This document shows positions 10,090-18,406 of a DNA stretch of 64,000 nt, one piece after another. The position numbers and the translations under genes were made by a program. This DNA is from Ignavibacteria bacterium (GTDB lineage: Bacteria > Bacteroidota > Ignavibacteria > Tepidaquicellales > Tepidaquicellaceae): assembly GCA_019187405.1 (NCBI GenBank), contig JABAQZ010000010.1, positions 22,778-86,777 on the forward strand. The letters run 5' to 3'. Under the pieces are notes generated by a model. That model saw only the letters and a list, made by a program, of their open reading frames with translations. It was not told the origin of the DNA and did no database searches. Position 1 is the first letter of the stretch. Each line of letters starts with the position of its first letter.

Positions 10090-13000
10090 TTAAGGAACAA
10101 CTGCGCTAACAAAATTTGCCGCATTGTTTTCTGCTAAGGAGGCATCGCTTGCGTCAATCACTTCATCACCGTTTAAGTCTGTTGCTAAATATCCGGCTGA
10201 AAAAATTGCTGCATCATTGTCAATCGCCAAATTATCCGATGCCTCAACCACTCCGTCCTGATTTACATCGCCTGAGAGAGATGCAAATGAAACCGGGGAT
10301 GTGTCAACCAGCTTTAAATTATCTCCGTATGCTTTTGTAATACTGTCCGAGAAATTATACTGCTTATCACAAACATTAAATTTTTCAGGTGAACTGTGAC
10401 TCCATGACTCAATGTGATTTTTATGATGTATGACAAAATAATATTCCGAAAAATTATTTATATTTGAAAAATAAAAATTACCGATTCCAGATGAATTAAG
10501 TACTGATGTATCCGCATCAATTAATCCGTATGGAAAATTATAGTCGTGAATCTCTATTCTTACTGTATCTTCTATCATGATATTTGTAATTGGATCATAG
10601 TACCCTTCGAGTATTGCTTTCATCCATAAAGAAATATTTGTTTTTGGAGCAATATCAAGCCGGAAATTTTTTGAAGAACCCGCAAAGTCATACCATACAT
10701 TACCGGTATCCGATAGACCGAAAAAGAATGAATTCTCACGAACAGGAACTTCATTCTGATATGATACTCGAATATTAGTTGAAGAAGTTTGAATGAATCC
10801 GACATAAAATCTTGAATTAGGAGCTATGTTAACGGGCGGGTTAATTATAAGTGTATCTCTTTTTACAGTTCCAGAACCTGAAGGTGAAGTTAGTAAGGAT
10901 GATGTATAAATTGCTGCGCCGGGTTTTCCGGATCCATTATCTGAATATATTGCAATTTTATATGGAGCATTGCCTATGCTTGAGTCAAGGAAACTGTATG
11001 CAATGGATTGAATTGGAAATATTTCAGTAGCATTAAGATTAGCAAAAGCAACAGCAAATCTCCCACTTGACCCAGAGAAACCCGTTCCGCCATCCATAGA
11101 ATCACAAGGCTCGGTATATCTATAAGCATCGCATACTAAATCAAAACAGTAAGAGTTAATATCATATCCGTTTATTGGATCTAATTCATCAGGAATCGGC
11201 TGAACAATTACCCTGTGCCTTCCCGGATGAGTTATTAAAGGCATTCTTAAAAATACCAGAGTATCTTCAGCATAGAAGTAAGGAATAGTTAATAATGTAT
11301 CATAAATTATTTCGTAAGTATCCCTGTTCTTTATATAAAAATTAATTTTAGTTGAATCATTGTTTGGTTCTTGAGATTTTAAAATCTTAACTCCCAAAGT
11401 ATCTAGCGAACCCCAAGTGATTGGAATCGAACCTTTAAAATATATTTCACCAGGCAAAGAAGAACCAGAAATTGAAAATAAACTATCTCTTGCAGCTGTC
11501 CATAGAGAAAATGATTGAACAAAATCTAGTTTAATCTGATTATTCAGAGTATCAACATTGCCATGCTCTGCAGAAAAATCCGAACCACCATTTGTAGATC
11601 GGTATAAACCGAGAAAAGACTCTGATAGAGAATCCAGCTCAGACTCATCGTATGTAAAAAGTATTTTAGCATTCAAAGAATTATTATTTTCAGGTGATAT
11701 CGCATAATTTCTTCGAATACTTGACCTGCCAGAGAAAACATTATGGACATTATGAGATCTTATTACAGTTGTAAGACCTAGATAATCATACGATGTTAGG
11801 ATAACTCCCAAGCCGCCAATATTTAACGAATCAGGTCGATTAATATACCTTGAAGTTTTAATTGAACCGGAATTTCCAGTAATAGAATTACCGTAAGATT
11901 CATGTAATCTGGCAGTATCTAATAATGTTATTGTTTTGCCATTCAAATTCAAATCACCACTAAGAATTGACAACAAACCAGTTATCGAGAAATTTGAATC
12001 CAACGAAACACCGGCAGGATTGTTTACTATCAGATTAGAGTATAGAACATTTTTGGTAATCAATGTTTGCGGTGAAGATCCGTTATATTCAATTGTGCAG
12101 TTTGAATTAATCGGAGTTCCGTTATTTACAAGTGCCGTTCCGGGAGCAGACAATTTAAGAGTGTAGGTTGAAGCATTGAATTTCCCACCGCTGTTTATTA
12201 ACAATGAAGTGAACTGATAATCACTGCCCAGAGTTAATACACTTCCGGATATAAGATTCACAGCCGGTCCGGAAATACTTCCCGACCCCATTATGAGAGA
12301 CGTATCACTAAATCTTAATAAAGCATTACCTGAGATTATACCGTTATTAGTTAAATCATTTTTTATAGTTATAAAAGAACTGTTAAATACGGTATTTAAG
12401 ACAGCACCAGAATCTACAATCAATTTTTTATGAAAAACAAACTCGGAATTCTCAATTATATTTGTTATGCCTGAATTAATTCTGCAATTAACAGTAAAAC
12501 CTGTATCGTTGTGAATAGATAAACTTGCATTTCCTTTGACCAGCAATATTCCTTTACCTTTTATTAAACCACCATTATTCAGTGTCAAACCAGATCCGCC
12601 AACACCATTCACAATAAGAGTTTTTAATGTATCAATAGATATCTGTCCGCCGTTTTGAATTATTAATTCGTCAACATTAACATTGAAAGTTATATTAATT
12701 ATATGGGAATTTTGTATTGAAATAGAAGAACTGGAATTATCAGGAGAGCAATCAGCAGAAATCCATGTACCGCCGCTGTTGGTTGACATTTGCCAGCTCA
12801 AAGGATTATTCCAATTACCTGAAGTTCGAGATCTGAAAGATTTATTTGCAGGAGAATTAATAGCAGACGCTAAAATAATATAAGCTCTCCCCGTTCTTGA
12901 ATTGTAACCCGGAGCACCGATAACAGCATCCGTAAATCCGTCACCATTTATGTCCCCTGCCGAAGAAACTGAAACTCCAAGAAGACTATCATAAGACATT

Positions 13001-15516
13001 CCGGAAAACGTTATATCAACACTATTATTCATCGGTGAACCGCCGAAGTATATAGATGCTTTACCATTGTTTGAATTAAAATGTTCTATTCCTACAATGA
13101 CATCTGAATAACCATCACCATTCATATCACCAGCAGATGAAACAACTCCTAAAAAAGGATCAATCGGACCTTCATCAATAATGACATCAGCAGTATTATT
13201 CATTGCTGCTCCTCCATAATAAATATATGCCCTGGCATTTTCAGAACTTAGTGGAAACCCACCAACAATGATATCCGAATAACCGTCAGCATTTATATCG
13301 CCTGCTGACGAAACAGAAGCACCAAAATCATCCGCAATTACTTTTCCGGACATTATGACATCTGCTGATGTATCCATTGATGATCCGCCAAAAAAAACAA
13401 ATACCTTTCCAGTATCGGCCGGATCAAAATCATGTGGTGCACCTATGACAACATCAGAAAAACCATCATTATTAACATCACCTGCAGAAGAAACAGAAGA
13501 TCCAAAAATACAATAACTATCTTCTCCTGTCATTCGAATATCAGCAACATCATTCATCGTAGCACCACCGAAATAAATATAAGCTTTGCCGGTACTTGAA
13601 TTATATCTGTAAGCTCCTACAATTACATCAGAATAGTTATCATTATTTACATCACCAGCCGAAGATACCGAAACACCAAAATGACCGCCCTCTCCTTCTA
13701 AAGTAACATCAGCAATATTATCCATAGACATTCCGCCAAAATAAATATAAGCTCTGCCAATACCTGAACCAAAATGATGAGAAGCACCAACAATAGCATC
13801 GGAATATCCGTCATTATTTACATCACCAGCGGATGAAACTGAAGTTCCAAAAAAGTTATCTGTTAAAGCTGCATCCAAAGTAATATCTGGAACATTATTT
13901 AGCAACAAACCGCCTAAATAAATAAATGCCCTGCCTTTGTTTGAATTATATTGAGGAGAGCCCACAATGAAATCAGAGTATCCATCGCCATTTAGATCTC
14001 CGGCAGAGGAAACACTGCTACCAAAGGAATTATTAATTGACTCTCCGGTCAAGATTAAATCACTAATTATTTCTCCGCTCAAAGAATAATCAAACATATA
14101 AACACGACCAGTGTTAAAATTATAACTAAATGCGCTGACAAGAAAATCAGGATTGTCATCACCAGTTACATCATTACCACCCGTAACCTTAGAAGCAAAT
14201 CTTTCACCTGGGGTTTCACTGGAAATAATGATATCGGCTGTGGCATTCATTGCTAAACCACCGAAATAAACATAGACTTTCCCTGTGTCCTGTGCGTATG
14301 CCCCAATAATTATATCAGAATAACCGTCTTTGTTTATATCTCCAGCTGTTGAGAGATAAGTTCCAAATAAATAATTTGAATTTTCACCAGTCATTATAAC
14401 ATCAGCAGTGGCATTCATTGCAGCACCACCAAAATAAACATAAACTCTGCCGTAATCACTATTATACCTGTCTGCTCCCACAACAACATCCGAAAATCCG
14501 TCTCCGTTAACGTCACCGGCATATGAGACTACAACTCCATAATTACCAGCTATCTCACTGAGTACTAAATCATAAGCATTATTCATACTAACGCCGCCAT
14601 GATATATATAAGCTTTTTGCACTCCATGAGCTCCTATTATGACATCGTCAAATCCGTCCATATTAACATCGCCAGCAGATGAAACAGCAATACCAAAATG
14701 GTGATTACCTCCTTCTCCATCCATAGTTACGTCAGGAACATTATTCATTGAAGCTCCTCCTAAATAAATATATACCTTACCAGTATTTGAATTATTTCCG
14801 TCTGCGCCAATTATTAGATCGTCATATCCGTCATTGTTAACATCACCGGCAGAAGCTATATGTCCAAAGAAATCAGAAGCAGCTTCACCAGTCATAACAA
14901 CATCTGCAACAGTATCCATAACAACACCACCCAAGAATACATAAACTCTGCCCGTGTTAGAATTAAAATGATTAGCTCCAACAATAACATCACAAAAACT
15001 GTCTCCGTTCACATTTGCCAATACAACATTGTTACCAAATTCACTGCTGTCAGCTTCACCAGTTAAAATTACATCAGCATCATTATCAATAAATGGTCCC
15101 CCATAATATATATATACATTACCTACATTATAATAAGTAGCTCCAATAACAATATCATTGAATCCGTCACTGTTTATATCACCGGACATAGAAATAGCAG
15201 TGCCAAAATATTCATTTGGACCAAATCCTTCAAAAATACTCCGTTGAATAAAATCAGACCCGTTTTCATGATTACTTATCCGACTACCGTTTTCATCCAA
15301 AATATTATTAATCCGGATATTGATTGCATCTTCCATTAGAGTATCTATTTTTTGATATCCACCAATATACGGCTTACGACTCATATTACCTTCGGGAATT
15401 GTCCACCGGGGAACAACTCCAGAACTATGCTTATCCCAATTTGCATTTAAATCAAGAAGAAAAGAAAGCGAAAGAATAAAACAAATAATGAAGAAAGAGA
15501 AAGAGATTGATTTCAT
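10090..15516 (-). CDS. Giant surface protein: 14 FG-GAP repeats (two propellers), beta-solenoid-like region, dockerin-like C-terminus
   Basis: 1808 residues with a signal peptide (1-25). Residues about 85-880 contain 14 FG-GAP/integrin-alpha-type repeats, each with a calcium loop such as GDVNNDGYSD and the following strand VIVGA, then a GGxxMNNxADVxMTGE link. Repeat 7 is atypical (NDVTGDDNPDFLV, then YDYSLSGEI). From about 885 (SGNWNNPLSWQMS) follows a region rich in short beta strands with N-G-G turns, resembling G8/beta-solenoid segments. A jellyroll-like block follows (NGSGKPGAA, FYVGFIQTSSTNIR). The last 160 residues are the dockerin-like cassette (GDVNQDGVVEASD, DLNGDEVIDASD, ending FVSAVVP). 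No T9SS sorting domain is present. It is alignable from end to end with the protein at 21110-27535 except for one missing propeller. Likely an adhesin; partner unknown. Confidence 0.9.
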   Translation of the reverse strand: MKSISFSFFIICFILSLSFLLDLNANWDKHSSGVVPRWTIPEGNMSRKPYIGGYQKIDTLMEDAINIRINNILDENGSRISNHENGSDFIQRSIFEGFGPNEYFGTAISMSGDINSDGFNDIVIGATYYNVGNVYIYYGGPFIDNDADVILTGEADSSEFGNNVVLANVNGDSFCDVIVGANHFNSNTGRVYVFLGGVVMDTVADVVMTGEAASDFFGHIASAGDVNNDGYDDLIIGADGNNSNTGKVYIYLGGASMNNVPDVTMDGEGGNHHFGIAVSSAGDVNMDGFDDVIIGAHGVQKAYIYHGGVSMNNAYDLVLSEIAGNYGVVVSYAGDVNGDGFSDVVVGADRYNSDYGRVYVYFGGAAMNATADVIMTGENSNYLFGTYLSTAGDINKDGYSDIIIGAYAQDTGKVYVYFGGLAMNATADIIISSETPGERFASKVTGGNDVTGDDNPDFLVSAFSYNFNTGRVYMFDYSLSGEIISDLILTGESINNSFGSSVSSAGDLNGDGYSDFIVGSPQYNSNKGRAFIYLGGLLLNNVPDITLDAALTDNFFGTSVSSAGDVNNDGYSDAIVGASHHFGSGIGRAYIYFGGMSMDNIADVTLEGEGGHFGVSVSSAGDVNNDNYSDVIVGAYRYNSSTGKAYIYFGGATMNDVADIRMTGEDSYCIFGSSVSSAGDVNNDGFSDVVIGAPHDFDPADTGKVFVFFGGSSMDTSADVIMSGKVIADDFGASVSSAGDINADGYSDIIVGGFPLSSENARAYIYYGGAAMNNTADVIIDEGPIDPFLGVVSSAGDMNGDGYSDVIVGIEHFNSNNGKASIYFGGSPMNNSVDITFSGMSYDSLLGVSVSSAGDINGDGFTDAVIGAPGYNSRTGRAYIILASAINSPANKSFRSRTSGNWNNPLSWQMSTNSGGTWISADCSPDNSSSSISIQNSHIINITFNVNVDELIIQNGGQISIDTLKTLIVNGVGGSGLTLNNGGLIKGKGILLVKGNASLSIHNDTGFTVNCRINSGITNIIENSEFVFHKKLIVDSGAVLNTVFNSSFITIKNDLTNNGIISGNALLRFSDTSLIMGSGSISGPAVNLISGSVLTLGSDYQFTSLLINSGGKFNASTYTLKLSAPGTALVNNGTPINSNCTIEYNGSSPQTLITKNVLYSNLIVNNPAGVSLDSNFSITGLLSILSGDLNLNGKTITLLDTARLHESYGNSITGNSGSIKTSRYINRPDSLNIGGLGVILTSYDYLGLTTVIRSHNVHNVFSGRSSIRRNYAISPENNNSLNAKILFTYDESELDSLSESFLGLYRSTNGGSDFSAEHGNVDTLNNQIKLDFVQSFSLWTAARDSLFSISGSSLPGEIYFKGSIPITWGSLDTLGVKILKSQEPNNDSTKINFYIKNRDTYEIIYDTLLTIPYFYAEDTLVFLRMPLITHPGRHRVIVQPIPDELDPINGYDINSYCFDLVCDAYRYTEPCDSMDGGTGFSGSSGRFAVAFANLNATEIFPIQSIAYSFLDSSIGNAPYKIAIYSDNGSGKPGAAIYTSSLLTSPSGSGTVKRDTLIINPPVNIAPNSRFYVGFIQTSSTNIRVSYQNEVPVRENSFFFGLSDTGNVWYDFAGSSKNFRLDIAPKTNISLWMKAILEGYYDPITNIMIEDTVRIEIHDYNFPYGLIDADTSVLNSSGIGNFYFSNINNFSEYYFVIHHKNHIESWSHSSPEKFNVCDKQYNFSDSITKAYGDNLKLVDTSPVSFASLSGDVNQDGVVEASDNLAIDNDAAIFSAGYLATDLNGDEVIDASDASLAENNAANFVSAVVP

Positions 15517-15575
15517 TGTCTCAAATTTATTTCACAGAATTTAATAAGAAAAATTATCAAAATATGGCTTAATAT

Positions 15576-15743
15576 TCAAAACTTTTTTGAAATTGCCTTC
15601 TTTGTTTTTTTTGATTTGACATTTCGCTTTTTCGATTCGCAAAATTCTATCTTTCCAGGAGTTTTTGTATTTCTAAGTTCCATTTCAATTTCCCGAAACA
15701 ACATCAAATCATAGACAAATCTTTTTCCAGCAGTTTTTTTCAT
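15576..15743 (-). CDS. Possible small basic protein (55 residues)
   Basis: An open frame from ATG at 15743 encodes 55 residues, strongly basic at the C-terminus (FCESKKRNVKSKKTKKAI). No signal peptide, membrane segment or recognised domain, and no clear ribosome site. It lies between the start of the giant FG-GAP gene and the small secreted protein on the same strand. It could be a real small protein or chance. Confidence 0.25.
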   Translation of the reverse strand: MKKTAGKRFVYDLMLFREIEMELRNTKTPGKIEFCESKKRNVKSKKTKKAISKKF

Positions 15744-15797
15744 TTTTCAAATACGCTATTCGCTAGTTAATACAATTCTAATCTAATCTTTTTAAAA

Positions 15798-16229
15798 TCA
15801 CCTTATCTTTTCAATCCAAGCTAAAGAATTTTCCTTAAGAGATTCTGGAATTTCTTCACCCGATAATAAAGGCGGATTAAAATTCTTTCTTACCAAATAA
15901 CCCCTTATTTTTGAAGCCTGAGGATCGATCCCACCGGTCGTTATGTCACAAATAAAATTACTGTTGCAGTCAGGCGCTGTCAATGGGTTATCAAATGTAG
16001 GCTTATTCCACCAACCAGAAACATAAATATAAATAGCAACACTGAATTCTTCCGGGACGACTCCCTGCACCCTTCCTTTTAAATCATCATTAGAACCAAT
16101 AGAAGGAACGCTTGTAAACTCAAGACCGGGCGAAGCAGACAATAAATATGGATCACATTTATCACAATCAAGAGAAAGTGAAAATAATAAACTAAAAAGG
16201 ATCAATGATAGTTTAATAGCATTCTTCAT
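15798..16229 (-). CDS. Small secreted protein made of a single GWW-KPT beta domain
   Basis: 143 residues: a signal peptide (1-20), then a short Cys-containing linker (DCDKCD) and one domain with LEFTSVPSIGS, GRVQGVVPEEFSVAIYIYV, GWWNKPTFDNPLT, CDITTGGIDPQASKIRGYLV and PPLLSGEEIPESL. The same domain forms the N-terminal part of the GH16-like enzyme at 28792-30198 (EFTSVPAYE, GRVFNVIPADYKIVVYLLL, GWWVKPTANSPLT, LLGSPEIPDYM), so it is best read as a free-standing copy of that accessory, possibly sugar-binding, domain. There is no sorting domain, so it may stay periplasmic. The domain relationship is directly visible; the sugar-binding role is inference from its association with a glycosidase-type fold. 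Confidence 0.7.
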   Translation of the reverse strand: MKNAIKLSLILFSLLFSLSLDCDKCDPYLLSASPGLEFTSVPSIGSNDDLKGRVQGVVPEEFSVAIYIYVSGWWNKPTFDNPLTAPDCNSNFICDITTGGIDPQASKIRGYLVRKNFNPPLLSGEEIPESLKENSLAWIEKIR

Positions 16230-16453
16230 AAGAAAAAAAATAAACTAAATTTACTAATGAATAATTTTATAAAAGTTAAACAAACAAATAATGAAAAATA
16301 GTAAATACTATCAAAGCTTATTATCTGTATCAGAGTTGCTTCCGATAAACTTATTTGTCTGATTTTTTTCATTAATTGTTTCGTTTCAAATTTCTTTTCA
16401 GCGGCCATGAAAAATATTAATGCCAATCCTGCAAATACAACCGAGTGAGGCAA
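16226..16453 (-). CDS. Possible small membrane protein(s)
   Basis: A TTG-started frame of 75 residues has two hydrophobic stretches (VVFAGLALIFFMAA and YYFSLFVCLTFIKLFI). Just upstream, an ATG at 16540 preceded by AAGGTGG opens a 27-residue hydrophobic peptide ending at 16457 (FTPGTIFIAIIMYIIFLISK). They may be tiny membrane peptides or one gene broken by a frameshift. Nothing homologous is recognised and composition alone could produce this in AT-rich DNA. Confidence 0.25.
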   Translation of the reverse strand: MPHSVVFAGLALIFFMAAEKKFETKQLMKKIRQISLSEATLIQIISFDSIYYFSLFVCLTFIKLFISKFSLFFFL

Positions 16454-16590
16454 GTTTTAAAGTTGCGGATGACCGGATTTCGATATTAAGAAAATAATGT
16501 ACATTATAATTGCAATAAAAATTGTTCCAGGGGTAAACATAAATCCACCTTAAATAAAAGTTTTCTAATAAGATATAAAAAGAACCTAAA

Positions 16591-16983
16591 TTATTCTGCT
16601 TCATCACCGTATGACAATATTCTGCATTTAGTAACTTTCATGCTGTTGTTAACGGTTAATTTTACATACCATCCCTTGCATTTCTCAGTTGTAACCAATA
16701 ATAAGCCCGGAACTAGTTCTTCAAATAATCCCCATTTCAATCCATCCTTTAAAGAAATTTCAAAATCAATGTCAGGATAAGAGTCTAAATTTAAATAGTA
16801 ATCTGAAGGATTCAATCCTTGAGTTGAAACACCATAAGATATATTTATTGCTGTTATTCTTCCTTCATATACAGCTGCATTGGAAGCGTTCAAATTAAAA
16901 GCTGAATTGTTTTCAATAACATCTGCAGATTTTGAAATTGGTGAAACTAAAACACTTAAAATTATTAATATTATTGTCTTCAT
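16591..16983 (-). CDS. Small secreted protein of unknown function
   Basis: 130 residues beginning with a plausible signal peptide (MKTIILIILSVLVSPISKSA). The mature part is beta-rich (YEGRITAINISYGVS, YLNLDSYPDIDFEISLKDG, LLLVTTEKCKGWYVKLTV) with two cysteines (EKCKG and TKCRIL) that could pair. I recognise no family. It belongs to a minus-strand group of small exported or membrane proteins between the giant adhesin gene and a T9SS cargo gene; spacing to neighbours is about 100 bases or more, so co-transcription is uncertain. Without a sorting domain, a periplasmic location is most likely. Confidence 0.6.
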   Translation of the reverse strand: MKTIILIILSVLVSPISKSADVIENNSAFNLNASNAAVYEGRITAINISYGVSTQGLNPSDYYLNLDSYPDIDFEISLKDGLKWGLFEELVPGLLLVTTEKCKGWYVKLTVNNSMKVTKCRILSYGDEAE

Positions 16984-17080
16984 TATTTTTTATAAATTAA
17001 AATTAAAAAATGAAAAAAATAGATAAAATAAAGCCTGAAAAACACGATTCATTAAATACACATCTGATGACAGTAGTTTA

Positions 17081-17350
17081 CTATTTTCTGCTCGCTATAG
17101 ATAAAATTGCCCATGCAATTCCATATCCGATTAAGTAACCAATAAAACCACCGATGAAACCACCGGGTACTTTTCCCTTTGTGGATATATTCAATATAAA
17201 TAAGATAGAACCGCCTATTATTCCGCACACATTAGCAATTCTATTTGAATCTATCACGGCGGATTTTTTATTTACTGAAGTATCGCTTTCCATGCTTCTT
17301 TGATTTAAATCCTCATTTCTTTCAGAATTGTCAGCTATGATATTTTTCAT
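17081..17350 (-). CDS. Small membrane protein with glycine-rich transmembrane hairpin
   Basis: 89 residues: a polar N-terminal half (about 35 residues, Asn/Glu/Ser-rich, no signal peptide) followed by two hydrophobic segments, IANVCGIIGGSILFILNIS and GGFIGGFIGYLIGYGIAWAILSIA. The second carries closely spaced glycines (GGFIGGFIGYLIGYG), a pattern typical of tightly packed helices in small integral membrane proteins. TAGGAGC lies upstream at a suitable distance and supports the start. No family is recognised and the role is unknown. Confidence 0.6.
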   Translation of the reverse strand: MKNIIADNSERNEDLNQRSMESDTSVNKKSAVIDSNRIANVCGIIGGSILFILNISTKGKVPGGFIGGFIGYLIGYGIAWAILSIASRK

Positions 17351-17409
17351 TTTATATTTGCTCCTAATTAAGTTATAAATTAAATTGAAAAAGAGGTTGA
17401 GATTTAAAA

Positions 17410-17439
17410 ATGGGGACAGGACTCTAGCCCTGCCCCATT
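17410..17439 (-). terminator. Terminator of the cohesin-like T9SS cargo gene
   Basis: On the minus strand, GGGGCAGG pairs with CCTGTCCCC (one bulged base) around a short loop and is followed by ATTTTTAAA. It begins about 10 bases past the stop codon of the gene ending at 17449. Confidence 0.7.
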
Positions 17440-17448
17440 ACCGAAATT

Positions 17449-18321
17449 TTATTTTATTAATAACATCTTTCTTACTTGTGTAAAATTTCCAGATTTAGCT
17501 TGATTCGCTCCGCTTACCACAAGTCTGTAAAAATAAACACCGCTGGCAAAAGAGCTTCCATCAAAATTAACAGAGTAGTTTCCAGCGCTCTGCTGATCAT
17601 TTACCAATGTTGCGATTTCCCTACCCGCAACATCGTAAATATTTAATGATACATGACCATTAACAGGTAATACATAATTAATACTTGTTGACGGATTAAA
17701 TGGATTCGGATAATTCTGGCTTAATGAAAATTCATTTGGAAGCGAAGCTGTGCTTTCTTCTCCCGAAATCTTATCGGCTGAAAATTCATCTTTATTTGTT
17801 ATATCAACTATTTGATTCTCAATGAAAGCAAAGATCTTAGTGAATGGATTCTCCGGACCTGATCTTAATTTCAGATTGAGTCCAGCATCGGAAAATGATT
17901 TAGAGGAAGTTGCAAGCCTCATTTTTGCAATCAGTGTTCCGGGTGATTTACTTGATATCAAAGGAAGATTTTCTTTCGGAGGAACTGAATTAACGGCTAA
18001 TCTCAATTGATTTCCCGAAACGGTCGGGTTTCTCGGCTGTAAAGATTGAGGCAAATCTGAACCTATTATTGAATATGTCAGTGTTCCACCGTTTGCAATC
18101 TCTGAATTAAAGTCAAAGAAAAACTGGCCGAGAACATATTCGAATTTAGTTTCACCGGAATTTACATGCTGAAGATAGATATCGAATTCATAAACATTAG
18201 AAGAAACGAGTTTAACGTTTTCTGCAGTTAACTTGTATTTCGGATTGCCGGCTAAACTTATGTTCTGCCCAACTACAGATAGTAGAATTACGAGTGATGA
18301 TATTAGAATTGAGTTTTTCAT
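17449..18321 (-). CDS. Secreted cohesin-fold-like protein with T9SS sorting domain
   Basis: 290 residues with a signal peptide (1-24). Residues 28-175 are a single beta-sandwich domain (YEFDIYLQHVNSG, YVLGQFFFDFNSEIANGG, GSDLPQSLQPRNPTVSGN, LRLAVNSVPP, GTLIAKMRLATSSKSF). The pattern of alternating strands (FDIYL..FFFDFN, then G-x-L and a late MRL strand) resembles the cohesin/carbohydrate-binding jellyroll class; I call it cohesin-fold-like, not a proven cohesin. The C-terminal 80 residues are a T9SS sorting domain (NYPNPFNPSTSINYVLP to KMLLIK) with an extra short insertion, VVSGANQAKSGNF. The next gene upstream on the same strand encodes a dockerin-like protein, which makes a binding pair worth considering, but only as inference. 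A good terminator follows. Confidence 0.8.
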   Translation of the reverse strand: MKNSILISSLVILLSVVGQNISLAGNPKYKLTAENVKLVSSNVYEFDIYLQHVNSGETKFEYVLGQFFFDFNSEIANGGTLTYSIIGSDLPQSLQPRNPTVSGNQLRLAVNSVPPKENLPLISSKSPGTLIAKMRLATSSKSFSDAGLNLKLRSGPENPFTKIFAFIENQIVDITNKDEFSADKISGEESTASLPNEFSLSQNYPNPFNPSTSINYVLPVNGHVSLNIYDVAGREIATLVNDQQSAGNYSVNFDGSSFASGVYFYRLVVSGANQAKSGNFTQVRKMLLIK

Positions 18322-18406
18322 TTTTGGTTATTAGTTAAAATTATATTAAAATTATTTTTAAATATAGAGTGGCAGAATTATCTCTCTGCCACACTAATGA
18401 AGCAAT

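Noticed and set aside
12600..15200. Regularly spaced DNA repeats that could suggest a CRISPR or satellite array
   Set aside because: The period equals the FG-GAP protein repeat (about 190 bases), the repeats vary at synonymous positions and the frame is fully open; they are coding repeats. The same holds for 23700-27300 and 61200-63750.
16398..16607. 69-residue minus-strand open frame
   Set aside because: It overlaps two other candidate frames and the start of the 130-residue secreted protein region, with no supporting signal.
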